Positions 1 through 7,955 of a stretch of 35,776 nucleotides of DNA are shown here, in pieces. Both the position numbers and the translations under genes were made by a program. The notes beneath the pieces were generated by a model. The model was not told the DNA's origin and ran no database searches. It saw only the letters and a list, made by a program, of their open reading frames with translations. The DNA comes from a bacterium (GTDB lineage Bacteria > Actinomycetota > Acidimicrobiia > Spongiisociales > ZC4RG35), in the NCBI GenBank assembly GCA_024638655.1, contig JAHEJW010000023.1, forward strand, positions 1-35,776, given 5' to 3'. Position 1 is the stretch's first letter. Each line of letters begins with the position of its first letter.

Positions 1-1
1 A

Positions 2-37
2 CTGAGATATCGAGCCGGCAACGAAGACGAAGCTTGA
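2..37 (+). CDS. possible 3' end of an upstream gene (partial)
   Basis: Frame 2 reads through from the window edge for eleven codons (LRYRAGNEDEA) and ends in TGA at 35-37. It would be the tail of a plus-strand gene converging on the gene at 71-682. Eleven codons are too few to test coding character, so this is only a possibility. The stretch 38-70 shows nothing recognisable. Confidence 0.2.
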   Translation: MRYRAGNEDEA

Positions 38-70
38 TGGGGGCCGATCGGCATCCAACCCCGAAAGTGG

Positions 71-682
71 TCAGGCGCCGTTGGCGGCGTTGTTTGCGTT
101 GGTGACTTCGGTGTCGAAGTCATCGGCGGCGTTGGTGAAGGCTTCGGCTGAGGCCTGCCTCAACTCACCGGTGTCGCTCGATTGAAGTCCGGCCAAGGAC
201 TCCTGGGCAGAGGAGACAGCCAATCCCACTGCATTGACCAGAAAATCGTGGTTGATCTGAAGGGCTTCGGGCGGGGTCAAGCCGGCGAGTTGATCTGACA
301 ATGCCTGGGTATCAGCGATGATCTGCTCGAACACGGTCACAGCATCACCAAACTCGATTTCCCGGGGATCGGCATCGAACCCTGCGTTGACGGTGATCAT
401 CTCTGTCTTCAGGATCTGAAGCTCTCCGTTGATCCCGGCCAAGGCATCCAGGTATGCCTGTGTGTCCGGATCGAGTGTGCTCGAGCCATTGCCATCGCCG
501 GGCAGAGTGGTCCCGCTCGATGGAAGCGTTGTCGTGGTAGTCGTGTCCCCGGCTCCGAGCAAGGTCGTGTCAGGGGACGCCTCAGGGAGCTCACGTACGA
601 AGAAGTAGGTGAACGCCACCATCCCTAGAACAACAAGGGGAAGGATCCATCGGCCCGGCTTTGGATCGGGATTGACTGCCAT
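71..682 (-). CDS. membrane-anchored hypothetical protein with Thr-rich linker
   Basis: A 203-residue protein of unknown function. Starting at the ATG that gives MAVNPDPKPG, it has a short basic cytoplasmic tail, one membrane helix (about residues 12-28, WILPLVVLGMVAFTYFFV), a Thr/Gly/Ser linker with a run of six threonines, and an extracytoplasmic helical part rich in Ala, Asp and Gln with no cysteine. The frame stays open 42 codons further upstream, but that extension would run over the start of the divergent gene at 777 and reads as non-coding, so the internal ATG is chosen. A possible -10 box (TAACGT, 694-699) lies 11 nt upstream of it. The helical part resembles small periplasmic helical-bundle proteins only in composition. 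Both genes of this divergent pair encode single-pass anchored proteins with a short cytoplasmic tail, so a joint envelope role is possible but unproven. Confidence 0.7.
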   Translation of the reverse strand: MAVNPDPKPGRWILPLVVLGMVAFTYFFVRELPEASPDTTLLGAGDTTTTTTLPSSGTTLPGDGNGSSTLDPDTQAYLDALAGINGELQILKTEMITVNAGFDADPREIEFGDAVTVFEQIIADTQALSDQLAGLTPPEALQINHDFLVNAVGLAVSSAQESLAGLQSSDTGELRQASAEAFTNAADDFDTEVTNANNAANGA

Positions 683-741
683 CTGTGGTTGAGACGTTAG
701 CTGCAGCCTTTCGGGTTCCCCGGTCACCGTCGACAGCCCCC

Positions 742-776
742 TTGAAGCCGTGCAGCCGTCTCCATAGGTTCGAAAT
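742..776 (+). promoter_or_regulatory. leaderless-type promoter of the gene at 777
   Basis: A -35-like TTGAAG (742-747), a 17-nt spacer and a -10 box TAGGTT (765-770) are followed after 6 nt by the ATG at 777. Transcription would then begin at or next to the start codon. There is no Shine-Dalgarno sequence, which fits leaderless translation. Confidence 0.5.
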
Positions 777-1625
777 ATGGAGAGAGACCGGAACTCGGAG
801 GGGGACAACCCAGACAGAAGCGAGCTCTACGAGAGGATCCCCTGGGAGCATTTGGAGAGGCAAGCCTCGGAGCGTCAGTGGCTCTACGTCGGCGTTGCCG
901 GGGCGATCGCCCTTGGGGTCCTTGCCTATAGCTTTGTGAAGAATCAACCGGTCCAGCCGACGACTGAGATCGGGTCCGTCGTCACAACGGCGCTCGAGCC
1001 GCCACAACCGCTCACCGAGAGCACCCCGGCGTCGGGTTCTTCCGTTTCGAGCCCGATCGTCGTCGCCGAGGCCGATCTGTATGCCGTCGAGCCGGAGCGT
1101 CTGGCGGCTATCGCCTCGGCCCATGCGGAGTGGTTTGCCGTCGAGTACTTCTCGGTCGACGGCTCTGCCGTCTCGAGCGAGACCCTTCGGCGGCTCCTAC
1201 CAGCCAGTGTGCCACTCCCCGAAGCACCGGAAGGCACCCAGGTATTCGTCGACTGGGTGGGCACCAGACAGGTCGCCCAAATCGGCGAGGCAGAGTATGA
1301 CGTCGACATCCTGGTTCGCTCACTCGTCTCCACCGAGACTCTTGGGTTCGCCCGTCAGCCGGTGAGACTGCTCAGGGTTCGGGTCCGTTTCGAAGACGAC
1401 GGACAGCCACGGGTGGCGACCCCGCCCGTGTCGGTTGAGCTTCCCTCGGCCTCACCAATTGACTTCGAGCTGGCCGAGGTCCCTCAGGACATGGCGTTCA
1501 CCGTTCCGCCTGGAGCCGCCATCGTCGGGGGGATTCCCTCATGGGATGATGGCCGCTGGCGACTGGTCGTGATGATCGAAGGCATCGATGGAGTCAGACG
1601 CCCCCAGATGCTGGAGGTTCCTTGA
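777..1625 (+). CDS. membrane-anchored hypothetical protein
   Basis: A 282-residue protein of unknown function. Residues 1-37 are hydrophilic and charged. A single membrane helix follows at about 38-55 (YVGVAGAIALGVLAYSFV), then a linker rich in Thr, Pro and Ser, then a C-terminal domain of about 200 residues with alternating hydrophobic strands. That layout suggests a bitopic protein with its large part outside the membrane. The middle of the domain (about 95-215) has the look of an alpha/beta accessory domain of the kind found in conjugation or division proteins, but I recognise no family motif. The start codon is supported by a leaderless promoter signature directly upstream. The gene is divergent from the anchored protein at 71-682 and convergent with the small Nfu-like gene. 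Confidence 0.75.
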   Translation: MERDRNSEGDNPDRSELYERIPWEHLERQASERQWLYVGVAGAIALGVLAYSFVKNQPVQPTTEIGSVVTTALEPPQPLTESTPASGSSVSSPIVVAEADLYAVEPERLAAIASAHAEWFAVEYFSVDGSAVSSETLRRLLPASVPLPEAPEGTQVFVDWVGTRQVAQIGEAEYDVDILVRSLVSTETLGFARQPVRLLRVRVRFEDDGQPRVATPPVSVELPSASPIDFELAEVPQDMAFTVPPGAAIVGGIPSWDDGRWRLVVMIEGIDGVRRPQMLEVP

Positions 1626-1665
1626 CCAGGTGAGTTGAGGGCCAAAGAGAGGTGCGGAAGCCCGG

Positions 1666-1923
1666 TCAGCCTGCGAAATGGCTCTCTAGGATCCGCGTGG
1701 CCTCCGGGGTGATCGAATCCCAGGAGGCTTCGGGAGTCTTTGAGATGGTTACGAAGTCCGACGTGAAGAAGACACTGGCTACGCCCTCGAGTGCGAGGAG
1801 CTCCGACGCCCAGGCCGCCCCCGTCTCGGCACCCTTCACGAGTGTCCCCGGCCCGCCCACCGGGGCGCCCACGGTGAACTTGGTCGCGTTCGGATTGGGA
1901 GTTGGCTCCACACGCACTGCCAT
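1666..1923 (-). CDS. Nfu/NifU N-terminal domain protein (stand-alone)
   Basis: An 85-residue protein that is almost entirely one Nfu N-terminal domain. The hallmark opening is present (RVEPTPNPNATKF), followed by the glycine-rich turn, a helix of type AWASELLALEGVASVFF, and FVTISKTPEASWD. In Nfu-type iron-sulfur cluster carriers this domain precedes a C-terminal domain with a CxxC cluster-binding motif. Here there is no cysteine at all, so the protein cannot hold a cluster on its own. It may be an accessory or partner-binding protein for iron-sulfur assembly; that is inference. A TTG one codon upstream is possible, but the ATG gives the family-typical N-terminus. It lies divergent from hyuA with about 20 bp between starts. 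Confidence 0.85.
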   Translation of the reverse strand: MAVRVEPTPNPNATKFTVGAPVGGPGTLVKGAETGAAWASELLALEGVASVFFTSDFVTISKTPEASWDSITPEATRILESHFAG

Positions 1924-1944
1924 CAAAGGCGAGCGTAGCGACTG

Positions 1945-3822
1945 GTGAGCAGGATCATCGGCGTCGATGTCGGCGGCACGTTCACCGACATCGTCGAATT
2001 CGAAGACGGTGTCATCTCTGGGAGGAAGGTCCCCACGACACCCTCACAGGCAGATGGTGTCGTGGCTGCGATCTCAGGGGACGTCGGTGATCTGTTTCTT
2101 CACGGAACGACCGCTGCGACCAACGCTTTGCTGGAGGAGGCAGGCGGGCGTGTCGCCCTCGTTACCAACGAGGGTTATGAGGATCTCATCGAGATTGGCC
2201 GCCAGGAGAGGCCCGCCCTCTACGACAGCAGTGTCGATCGTCCTTCGTGTTTGGTCGAGCGGAACCTCAGATTTGGATACTCAGGCGAAACGAGAGATAT
2301 CTCGACTCGTCTTGCCGAGGAGTCACCCGAGGTCGTGGCTGTTGGGCTCATCGAGTCCTATCTCGACCTTGAATCCGAGCTCGAGTTGGCCAAACACCTC
2401 CAAGCGCACCTTGGGGTGCCTGTGCTTGCTTCTGCGGTCGTATCACCCGAATTTCGGGAGTACGAGAGGCTGGCGACCACGGTCCTCACCGCTTATCTGA
2501 CACCGTCGGTTGCCGACTACCTACGGTCGCTCGATGAGCGTGTGACGATGGGCTCGCGGTTGATCATGACGTCTTCGGGTGGGCTCATTCCCTTCTCGGA
2601 AGGGGGCATGTCGGCGGGACGGCTCGTGTTGTCGGGCCCGGCCGGGGGTGCCGTCGCCGCAGCCGCAGTGGGGGCGGCGCATGGTCATCAGACGGTCCTC
2701 TCCTTCGACATGGGTGGTACTTCCACCGACGTCTGCCGGATAACCGGAGGCTCACTGGCCGTGGGCTCCGGGCACACCGTCGGTGGCCATTTGAACCGGG
2801 TGCCGTCGGTCCCGATCCGGACCATTGGTGCCGGCGGGGGGAGTATTGCGTGGACCGATCCCGGTGGCTCCCTCCGCGTCGGTCCACGCTCGGCGGGGTC
2901 TATCCCGGGCCCGGCCGCCTACGGCCTGGGCGGGTCGGAGCCCACGGTCACCGACGCCAACCTCCTGGTCGGCAACATCCCAGGTTGGCTCGACCTGGGT
3001 GGAACGGTTGCGCTCGACCCGGGCTTGTCCGAGGCCGCGATCGAACGATTGGCGGAGAGAATCGGCATGACGGTGTCGGCAGCCGCCGAAGGGATTTTGG
3101 AGGTGGTGGACAGTCACATGGAGCATGCCTTGCGTTCGGTGTCCGTCGAGGAGGGTGCCGATCCACGCGAAGCCGTTCTGGTTGCTTTCGGTGGCGCGGG
3201 GGGTCTTCATGCCTCCAAGTTGGCGAGACGTCTCGGCATGCCCAAGGTCCTCATCCCACCGTTGTCCGGAGTCTTCTCTGCTCTCGGTCTGCTCCTGTCG
3301 AGCCCACGTGCCGACGTCGCCAGGACCGTGATGCTCCGAGAAGGGGAATCGGCTCTTCCGATCCGCATGAGCGAGATGGCAGATGAAGCCACCAAGAGAT
3401 TCACCGAAACATTCTCGACCGGCCCACTATCCACCTCCGTCACCGGCGATGTTCGATACGTCGGCCAGTCCCACGAACTCGAGATTCCGGCCGCCGATTC
3501 ATGGCCGGAGATGCGCTCCAGATTCGAGCAGAATCACCTGGAGATGTTCGGGTTCAAGCGAGAGGGAGAGCCGATCGAGGTCGTCAACCTGAGGGCGGCG
3601 GCCGTCGGCCGGGCTCCGATCACGTGGAGTGACCTCCCCGTGCTCGGCTCGGGTGCGGCCCCCGACCAGACACGCGGTGTATGGGAGAGGTCTTCGCTTC
3701 CACCAGGATTCCAGACCGCCGGGCCTTGTCTCGTAGTGGAGACGAACAGCGCCGTCTTGGTGGGCGAAGGCGACTCGTTGGCCGTGTTGGAGGATGGGAC
3801 CCTCGAGCTGACGCTCGGTTGA
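1945..3822 (+). CDS. hyuA: hydantoinase/oxoprolinase family protein, subunit A (HyuA)
   Basis: A 625-residue protein of the HyuA (N-methylhydantoinase A) family, ATP-dependent amidohydrolases that open cyclic amides such as hydantoins or 5-oxoproline with a HyuB partner. The N-terminal nucleotide motif GVDVGGTFTD (6-15) and the second motif FDMGGTSTDV (about 254-263) mark the actin-like ATPase fold. The typical GAGGGSIAW and PGPAAYGLGG segments follow, and the C-terminal beta-rich domain is present. The start is GTG. No canonical ribosome-binding site is evident. The presumed partner hyuB is not adjacent: vanW on the other strand and alkD lie between them. Family sequences alone do not fix the substrate; hydantoin, N-methylhydantoin, 5-oxoproline and related lactams are all possible. 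Confidence 0.92.
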   Translation: MSRIIGVDVGGTFTDIVEFEDGVISGRKVPTTPSQADGVVAAISGDVGDLFLHGTTAATNALLEEAGGRVALVTNEGYEDLIEIGRQERPALYDSSVDRPSCLVERNLRFGYSGETRDISTRLAEESPEVVAVGLIESYLDLESELELAKHLQAHLGVPVLASAVVSPEFREYERLATTVLTAYLTPSVADYLRSLDERVTMGSRLIMTSSGGLIPFSEGGMSAGRLVLSGPAGGAVAAAAVGAAHGHQTVLSFDMGGTSTDVCRITGGSLAVGSGHTVGGHLNRVPSVPIRTIGAGGGSIAWTDPGGSLRVGPRSAGSIPGPAAYGLGGSEPTVTDANLLVGNIPGWLDLGGTVALDPGLSEAAIERLAERIGMTVSAAAEGILEVVDSHMEHALRSVSVEEGADPREAVLVAFGGAGGLHASKLARRLGMPKVLIPPLSGVFSALGLLLSSPRADVARTVMLREGESALPIRMSEMADEATKRFTETFSTGPLSTSVTGDVRYVGQSHELEIPAADSWPEMRSRFEQNHLEMFGFKREGEPIEVVNLRAAAVGRAPITWSDLPVLGSGAAPDQTRGVWERSSLPPGFQTAGPCLVVETNSAVLVGEGDSLAVLEDGTLELTLG

Positions 3823-3839
3823 GAATCAGACCGCTTTCC

Positions 3840-5513
3840 TCAGCTCTGAGGGATCACGTTGCCGTTGCAGTCGAGCCCTTCCGCCGGTCGATATAGCGCT
3901 TCGAAGGTGTCGACGAGCATGCTTCCGTCCAGAAACGTCCGCTGGCGATCGGTCTCGACGTGGGTGCACCGACTCCAACGGCCAACTCTCTGACCGAGCT
4001 CCTCGACAACGACGTTGGGAGTGGAGTACATCTCGACTGTGATCGAGGTATCGGTGTACGAAGTCCAGATCAGGACCGGAAAATCGGTCACGTTGTGCAG
4101 AACGAGATCGGGGGCCGGATGGGATATGGTCGCTTCCCTGCCAAACGGATATCGGGAGAAGTAGAGAGAGTGGGCCTGGTAAACAGGGATGTCCAAACCC
4201 GCGAAGAACGCCGCGTTGAAGATCGTCGTGGCGAATTGGGACACCCCGCCTCCGACCTCGTCCTCGAGATGTCCGCTCCTTATCGCCCCCGCAGCCACGA
4301 AACCCTTCTCCCGCGTTCGCCGCCCGACGAACTCGTTCAAAGAAACCGACTCGCCGGGTAGGAGATAGATGCCGCGAACGATGTCGGCGATTCGGTGGAT
4401 GTTGGCTACCCGACCCTGACAGCATGCATGTCTGGTGGTGAACTCACCCACCTTCGCCGTGACCAGCTCGCCGCTGGCCCAGGCCGCCAATCTGGGGTCG
4501 TCAACGGGTCGCGGATCAACCCTGAGAGGCCCTTTTGCACCCGCCATGATCATCTCAGCCGCCTGCCTGACCGAGTCTCGATCGCAACAGGCGAGGGGCG
4601 GCTCGCCCTCACTCACCACGACCGGCACTCCGTCCTCGATGACGATGGTCGGCTCCACCAAATCGGTGACCGGGCTGTCGAGGAGACCCTCGAGCATCGT
4701 GTGGAGACGATCCGCATCGAAGTCCACCACGAAATTCCCCTTCTCGACCCGGATGCCGATGTGTCGGCGGAGCAGGGTGCTACCGATCGAGGCGTGGGCC
4801 GAGCCCGCCAGGAAGTCAACACCGTCGGCCGTCAGTGAGTTGAGTGACGCGGCCAACTCTTCGGCGGCCTCGTCATCGCCGTTGGGGGGGAGCCCGATTC
4901 TCACCGCATCGAGGGAGATCTGACCCTCTGTCGGGTCGTTGGTGGCCAGTTGAGAGATGAGATCTTCCACGTCGACGATCCCTCCCTCGACTCCCGGGGT
5001 CACCTCGAAGACGTGATCGGTCCCGAGGAAGACCTCCGGCTCCTCAGGAGCCGCGAGCTGCAGCCTTGGATCGTCTGTCAGGTGACCCTCGGCCACCGAG
5101 GGTTGAAAGGCAGTGGAATCACCAACGACTATCGGGCTGACGGGAGAGGCGATCCAGTCAGCGGCTTGGCGGACGAATCCGCCTTGGTGTCGAGCGGCGA
5201 GAATCTCGGCCACCACTCCAGCCACGTCATAGGAGAAACCCAGTTCTCCCGACTGGTAGGAGATCACTTTCTCTCCGGCGGTCACAGAGACCGGCGTGGA
5301 CAGGACCTCATCGGCGCGAAGCTGCACGACCTCCGTCAGTTGAGCCCGAGAGAGCCCGGAGACATCGGCTCCCAAGAACCAGACGTTTGCGGCGGTGGTC
5401 TGACCCGAGTCGGAGACGTGATCGCCCCACGCCGCACCAAGGGTTCCGATGATCAGGGCAATTGCAGTCGTCGTCCACACCCAGCCAGATTGCGATGTTC
5501 GTTCTCTGGCCAC
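3840..5513 (-). CDS. VanW family protein with peptidoglycan-binding-like domain
   Basis: A 557-residue envelope protein. A membrane helix at about 11-30 (WVWTTTAIALIIGTLGAAWG) acts as anchor or signal. The region at about 40-310 has repeated blocks of the YoaR-type putative peptidoglycan-binding domain (for example VISYQSGELGFSYDV). The C-terminal 200 residues form a VanW domain with RVANIHRIADIV, LLPGESVSLNEFVG, GGGVSQFATTIFNAAFF (about 420) and FGREATI. VanW proteins occur in some vancomycin-resistance clusters, but their biochemical role is not established. Cys-Cys pairs occur at LACCDR and HACCQG. The start is GTG, supported by a -35/-10 pair 6 nt upstream. No van resistance genes are nearby, so the protein is better seen as a general cell-wall-associated protein than a resistance factor. 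Confidence 0.88.
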   Translation of the reverse strand: MARERTSQSGWVWTTTAIALIIGTLGAAWGDHVSDSGQTTAANVWFLGADVSGLSRAQLTEVVQLRADEVLSTPVSVTAGEKVISYQSGELGFSYDVAGVVAEILAARHQGGFVRQAADWIASPVSPIVVGDSTAFQPSVAEGHLTDDPRLQLAAPEEPEVFLGTDHVFEVTPGVEGGIVDVEDLISQLATNDPTEGQISLDAVRIGLPPNGDDEAAEELAASLNSLTADGVDFLAGSAHASIGSTLLRRHIGIRVEKGNFVVDFDADRLHTMLEGLLDSPVTDLVEPTIVIEDGVPVVVSEGEPPLACCDRDSVRQAAEMIMAGAKGPLRVDPRPVDDPRLAAWASGELVTAKVGEFTTRHACCQGRVANIHRIADIVRGIYLLPGESVSLNEFVGRRTREKGFVAAGAIRSGHLEDEVGGGVSQFATTIFNAAFFAGLDIPVYQAHSLYFSRYPFGREATISHPAPDLVLHNVTDFPVLIWTSYTDTSITVEMYSTPNVVVEELGQRVGRWSRCTHVETDRQRTFLDGSMLVDTFEALYRPAEGLDCNGNVIPQS

Positions 5514-5519
5514 TCCATG

Positions 5520-5547
5520 ATGCTATTGGCACCTGGGCGTTTTCCAA
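5520..5547 (-). promoter_or_regulatory. leaderless-type promoter of the VanW-family gene
   Basis: On the minus strand TTGGAA (5542-5547), a 16-nt spacer and TAGCAT (5520-5525) lie 6 nt before the GTG at 5513. The layout supports a transcript starting at the GTG and explains the missing Shine-Dalgarno sequence. Confidence 0.5.
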
Positions 5548-5636
5548 CACCGAGTCTGTCCGTGTCGAGAATCCCTGTACCGATCCACAATCCGAGCGCG
5601 TGTGTAGCCGGGAGCGGATGGAGGTCGGCTCCGTGC

Positions 5637-5667
5637 TTGGCATACCAGCATCCCGGCATGACACAAT
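5637..5667 (+). promoter_or_regulatory. probable promoter of the AlkD-like gene
   Basis: TTGGCA (5637-5642) matches five of six positions of the -35 consensus. CACAAT (5662-5667) could be the -10 box, with a somewhat long 19-nt spacer, and sits 6 nt before the GTG at 5674. The arrangement is again leaderless. Confidence 0.4.
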
Positions 5668-5673
5668 GCTCGG

Positions 5674-6375
5674 GTGTCGATCGATCTCTCCGCGGCCTGT
5701 GACTTCGTCCAGAAGGAGTTGTCGAAGCAGGCAGATCCCGATAAGGCCGCCGGCGCGCAGGCGTACATGAAGACCGACATGCCGTTCTACGGAGTTCAGA
5801 AGCCAGGGCGTGTGCCGATTCTCCGCGTATTGGTGAGGGACCACCCCCCCGGAACCCGAGACGAGTACGAGGAGCTCGTGCTCGCACTCTGGTCCTTACC
5901 CCATCGCGAGGAGAAGTACCTGGCTATGGCCGTCGCTACCGCTCACAGTCAGTTCATCGTCCCGGAGTCGCTGCCGCTCTATCGAAGGATGGCCGTGGAG
6001 GGTGGGTGGTGGGACTTGGTGGACGAGGTGGCCACCCACATGGTCCGGCCTCTGGTCATTGGATTCCCAACCGAGGTCTGGCCCGAAGTGGATTCGTGGG
6101 TCGGCGACGAAGACATGTGGCTACGACGGGCAGCGATCATCTGTCAGGTAGGAGCGAAGGAGAAGACCGATCAGGAGCGGCTCTTCCGTTTCTGCGCGGC
6201 CCGAATGCATGAGAGCGAGTTCTTCATCCGAAAAGCCATCGGATGGGCTCTGCGGGATTACGCGAAGACGGCCCCCAACGCCGTGGCCAAGTTTGTCATG
6301 GGCAATCGGGAGTCGATGTCGGGGCTCAGCTTTCGCGAGGCCACCAAGCATCTGGGGGATCTGGTGCCTAGATGA
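5674..6375 (+). CDS. AlkD-like DNA alkylation repair protein
   Basis: A 233-residue all-helical HEAT-repeat-like protein of the AlkD family, DNA glycosylases that remove positively charged alkylated bases (3-methyladenine, 7-methylguanine). Family signatures are MPFYGVQKPGRVPILR (36-51), the conserved WWDLVD segment (112-117) that lies around the catalytic aspartate region, and FIRKAIGWALRDYAK near the C-terminus, which carries the conserved arginine and tryptophan used for DNA contact. Length is normal for the family. The GTG start is supported by a promoter signature 6 nt upstream. The stop codon overlaps the ATG of hyuB in an ATGA junction, so the two are probably translated from one mRNA although their functions are unrelated. 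Confidence 0.93.
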   Translation: MSIDLSAACDFVQKELSKQADPDKAAGAQAYMKTDMPFYGVQKPGRVPILRVLVRDHPPGTRDEYEELVLALWSLPHREEKYLAMAVATAHSQFIVPESLPLYRRMAVEGGWWDLVDEVATHMVRPLVIGFPTEVWPEVDSWVGDEDMWLRRAAIICQVGAKEKTDQERLFRFCAARMHESEFFIRKAIGWALRDYAKTAPNAVAKFVMGNRESMSGLSFREATKHLGDLVPR

Positions 6376-7913
6376 TGGTCGATGCGATCACGCTCGAAGT
6401 CGCCCGCAACCGGTTTTCGGCGATAGCCGATGAGATGGGAACTGTCCTTCGGCGGACTTCGCTGTCACCCAACATCAAGGAGCGTGCCGACTGCTCGGCG
6501 GCCGTGTTCGACCCCTCAGGCGAGATGCTCGCCCAGGCGGAGCACATCCCCGTCCATTTGGGATCGATGCCAGCTTCCGTTCGCGCCTGTCTCGAGGCCT
6601 TCGAACCCGAGCCTGGCGTCCACTACGCGGTGAACGACCCATTTCACGGCGGTACCCACCTCAACGACCTCACCATCGTTGCTCCCGTCTTTGCACATGG
6701 AGAGCTGGTCGCTTGGGTAGGAAACCGCGCCCACCACGCCGACGTGGGAGGCGAGGCGCCCGGGTCGATGCCGGCGCATGCCACAACTGTCGATCAGGAG
6801 GGCCATCGGGTCCGGCCGACCGTGGCGGTGAGAGATGGTCGGCTGGTGCCAGAGTTCTACGAGCCTTTCGTCACCGCCTCCCGGACACCCTGGGAGCGCC
6901 GTGGCGATCTGGATGCACAGATGGGTGCGAACGCAGTTGCCGTCACCCGGCTTGGTGAACTGGTGGAGCGAGAGGGAATGGATCGTTATGCGAAGGTCGC
7001 ATCGGCTCTGCTCGACTACGGGGAGCGGCGGACATTGGCGGCCTTGTCGGATGTCCCTGATGGCTCATACGAGTTCACCGACTTCATGGAGCTTGGCGAA
7101 CAGGACATAGCCATAAGAGTGAAGGTCATCATCGACGGTGAGACCCTGCTCGCCGACTTCACCGGGTCTGATAGGCAGGTGGAGGCCAATTTCAACGCTG
7201 TCGAAGCCGTAACCCGGTCTTGTCTTTATTACGCGGTGCGTGTTGCAACGGACCCGTCCATCCCGGCCAACGGAGGCTGCTATCGGCCTATTGGGTTGGA
7301 AGCCCCGGCGGGGACCATCGTCAACGCATCGCCCCCGGCCGCCGTCGCGGCGGGAAACGTCGAGACCAGCCAGCGCATCGCCGACGTCTTGCTAGGTGCA
7401 TTGGCTCAGGCGGCCCCCGACAAGGTTCCGGCGGCGTCGCAGGGGACGATGAACAACGTACTCATCGGCAACGACCGTTTCGCCTACTACGAGACGGTCG
7501 CCGGAGGCCAGGGCGCACGCCCCTATCGGGACGGGCAGTCCGGAATCCAGACCGGGATGACCAACACGCAGAACACGCCGATCGAGTCTCTCCACACGCA
7601 CTATCCGTTTCGAGTGACTTCATACACCCTGCGTCGGGGGAGCGGGGGTGGTGGCAAGTACAAGGGGGGAGAGGGGATCCGGCGTGAGCTCGTCTTCGGT
7701 GAGGCGGCCACCCTGTCACTGATGGGGGAGCGGCGCCGCAACCGGCCGTGGGGCCTCGCCGGTGGGGAGCCCGGGGCGGTCGGCGAAGACTGGCTCATCA
7801 GAAAGGGCGGCGAGGAGGAGCGTCTCGCTGGGAAAGTGACTATCGAAGTGGGTCCTGGAGATCGCCTGGTGGTCCTGACTCCCGGAGGAGGTGGCTGGGG
7901 CCATGTTCCCTAG
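6372..7913 (+). CDS. hyuB: hydantoinase B/oxoprolinase family protein (HyuB)
   Basis: A 513-residue HyuB subunit, the partner that works with HyuA in ATP-dependent hydrolysis of hydantoins, 5-oxoproline or similar cyclic amides. Characteristic blocks are NPFHGGT-like DPFHGGTHLNDLTIVAP (about 88), NRAHHADVGGEAPGSMP (about 117-133), the PANGGCYRP segment in the middle, and the glycine-rich RRGSGGGGKYKGGEG close to the end. Length is normal. It starts four bases inside the AlkD-like gene (ATGA overlap), without its own promoter. hyuA lies 2.5 kb upstream on the same strand, so the two subunits are encoded apart but co-oriented. Downstream, after 42 bp, comes glcD. Substrate is not deducible from the sequence. 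Confidence 0.92.
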   Translation: MMVDAITLEVARNRFSAIADEMGTVLRRTSLSPNIKERADCSAAVFDPSGEMLAQAEHIPVHLGSMPASVRACLEAFEPEPGVHYAVNDPFHGGTHLNDLTIVAPVFAHGELVAWVGNRAHHADVGGEAPGSMPAHATTVDQEGHRVRPTVAVRDGRLVPEFYEPFVTASRTPWERRGDLDAQMGANAVAVTRLGELVEREGMDRYAKVASALLDYGERRTLAALSDVPDGSYEFTDFMELGEQDIAIRVKVIIDGETLLADFTGSDRQVEANFNAVEAVTRSCLYYAVRVATDPSIPANGGCYRPIGLEAPAGTIVNASPPAAVAAGNVETSQRIADVLLGALAQAAPDKVPAASQGTMNNVLIGNDRFAYYETVAGGQGARPYRDGQSGIQTGMTNTQNTPIESLHTHYPFRVTSYTLRRGSGGGGKYKGGEGIRRELVFGEAATLSLMGERRRNRPWGLAGGEPGAVGEDWLIRKGGEEERLAGKVTIEVGPGDRLVVLTPGGGGWGHVP

Positions 7914-7942
7914 CCGACCGGTGCCGGACAGGCTCTCGGCTG

Positions 7943-7955
7943 TACCCTTCGAGAC
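7943..7955 (+). promoter_or_regulatory. -10 element for leaderless glcD
   Basis: TACCCT (7943-7948), 7 nt before the ATG at 7956, fits the TAnnnT-type -10 box seen before other genes of the window. No convincing -35 hexamer is visible, so the call is tentative. It suggests the glc set has its own start of transcription besides any read-through from hyuB. Confidence 0.35.

Noticed and set aside
1623-1668. TGACC/GGTCA inverted repeat at the convergent stops of the genes at 777 and 1923
   Set aside because: Only 5 bp with a 36-nt gap; too weak to call a terminator.
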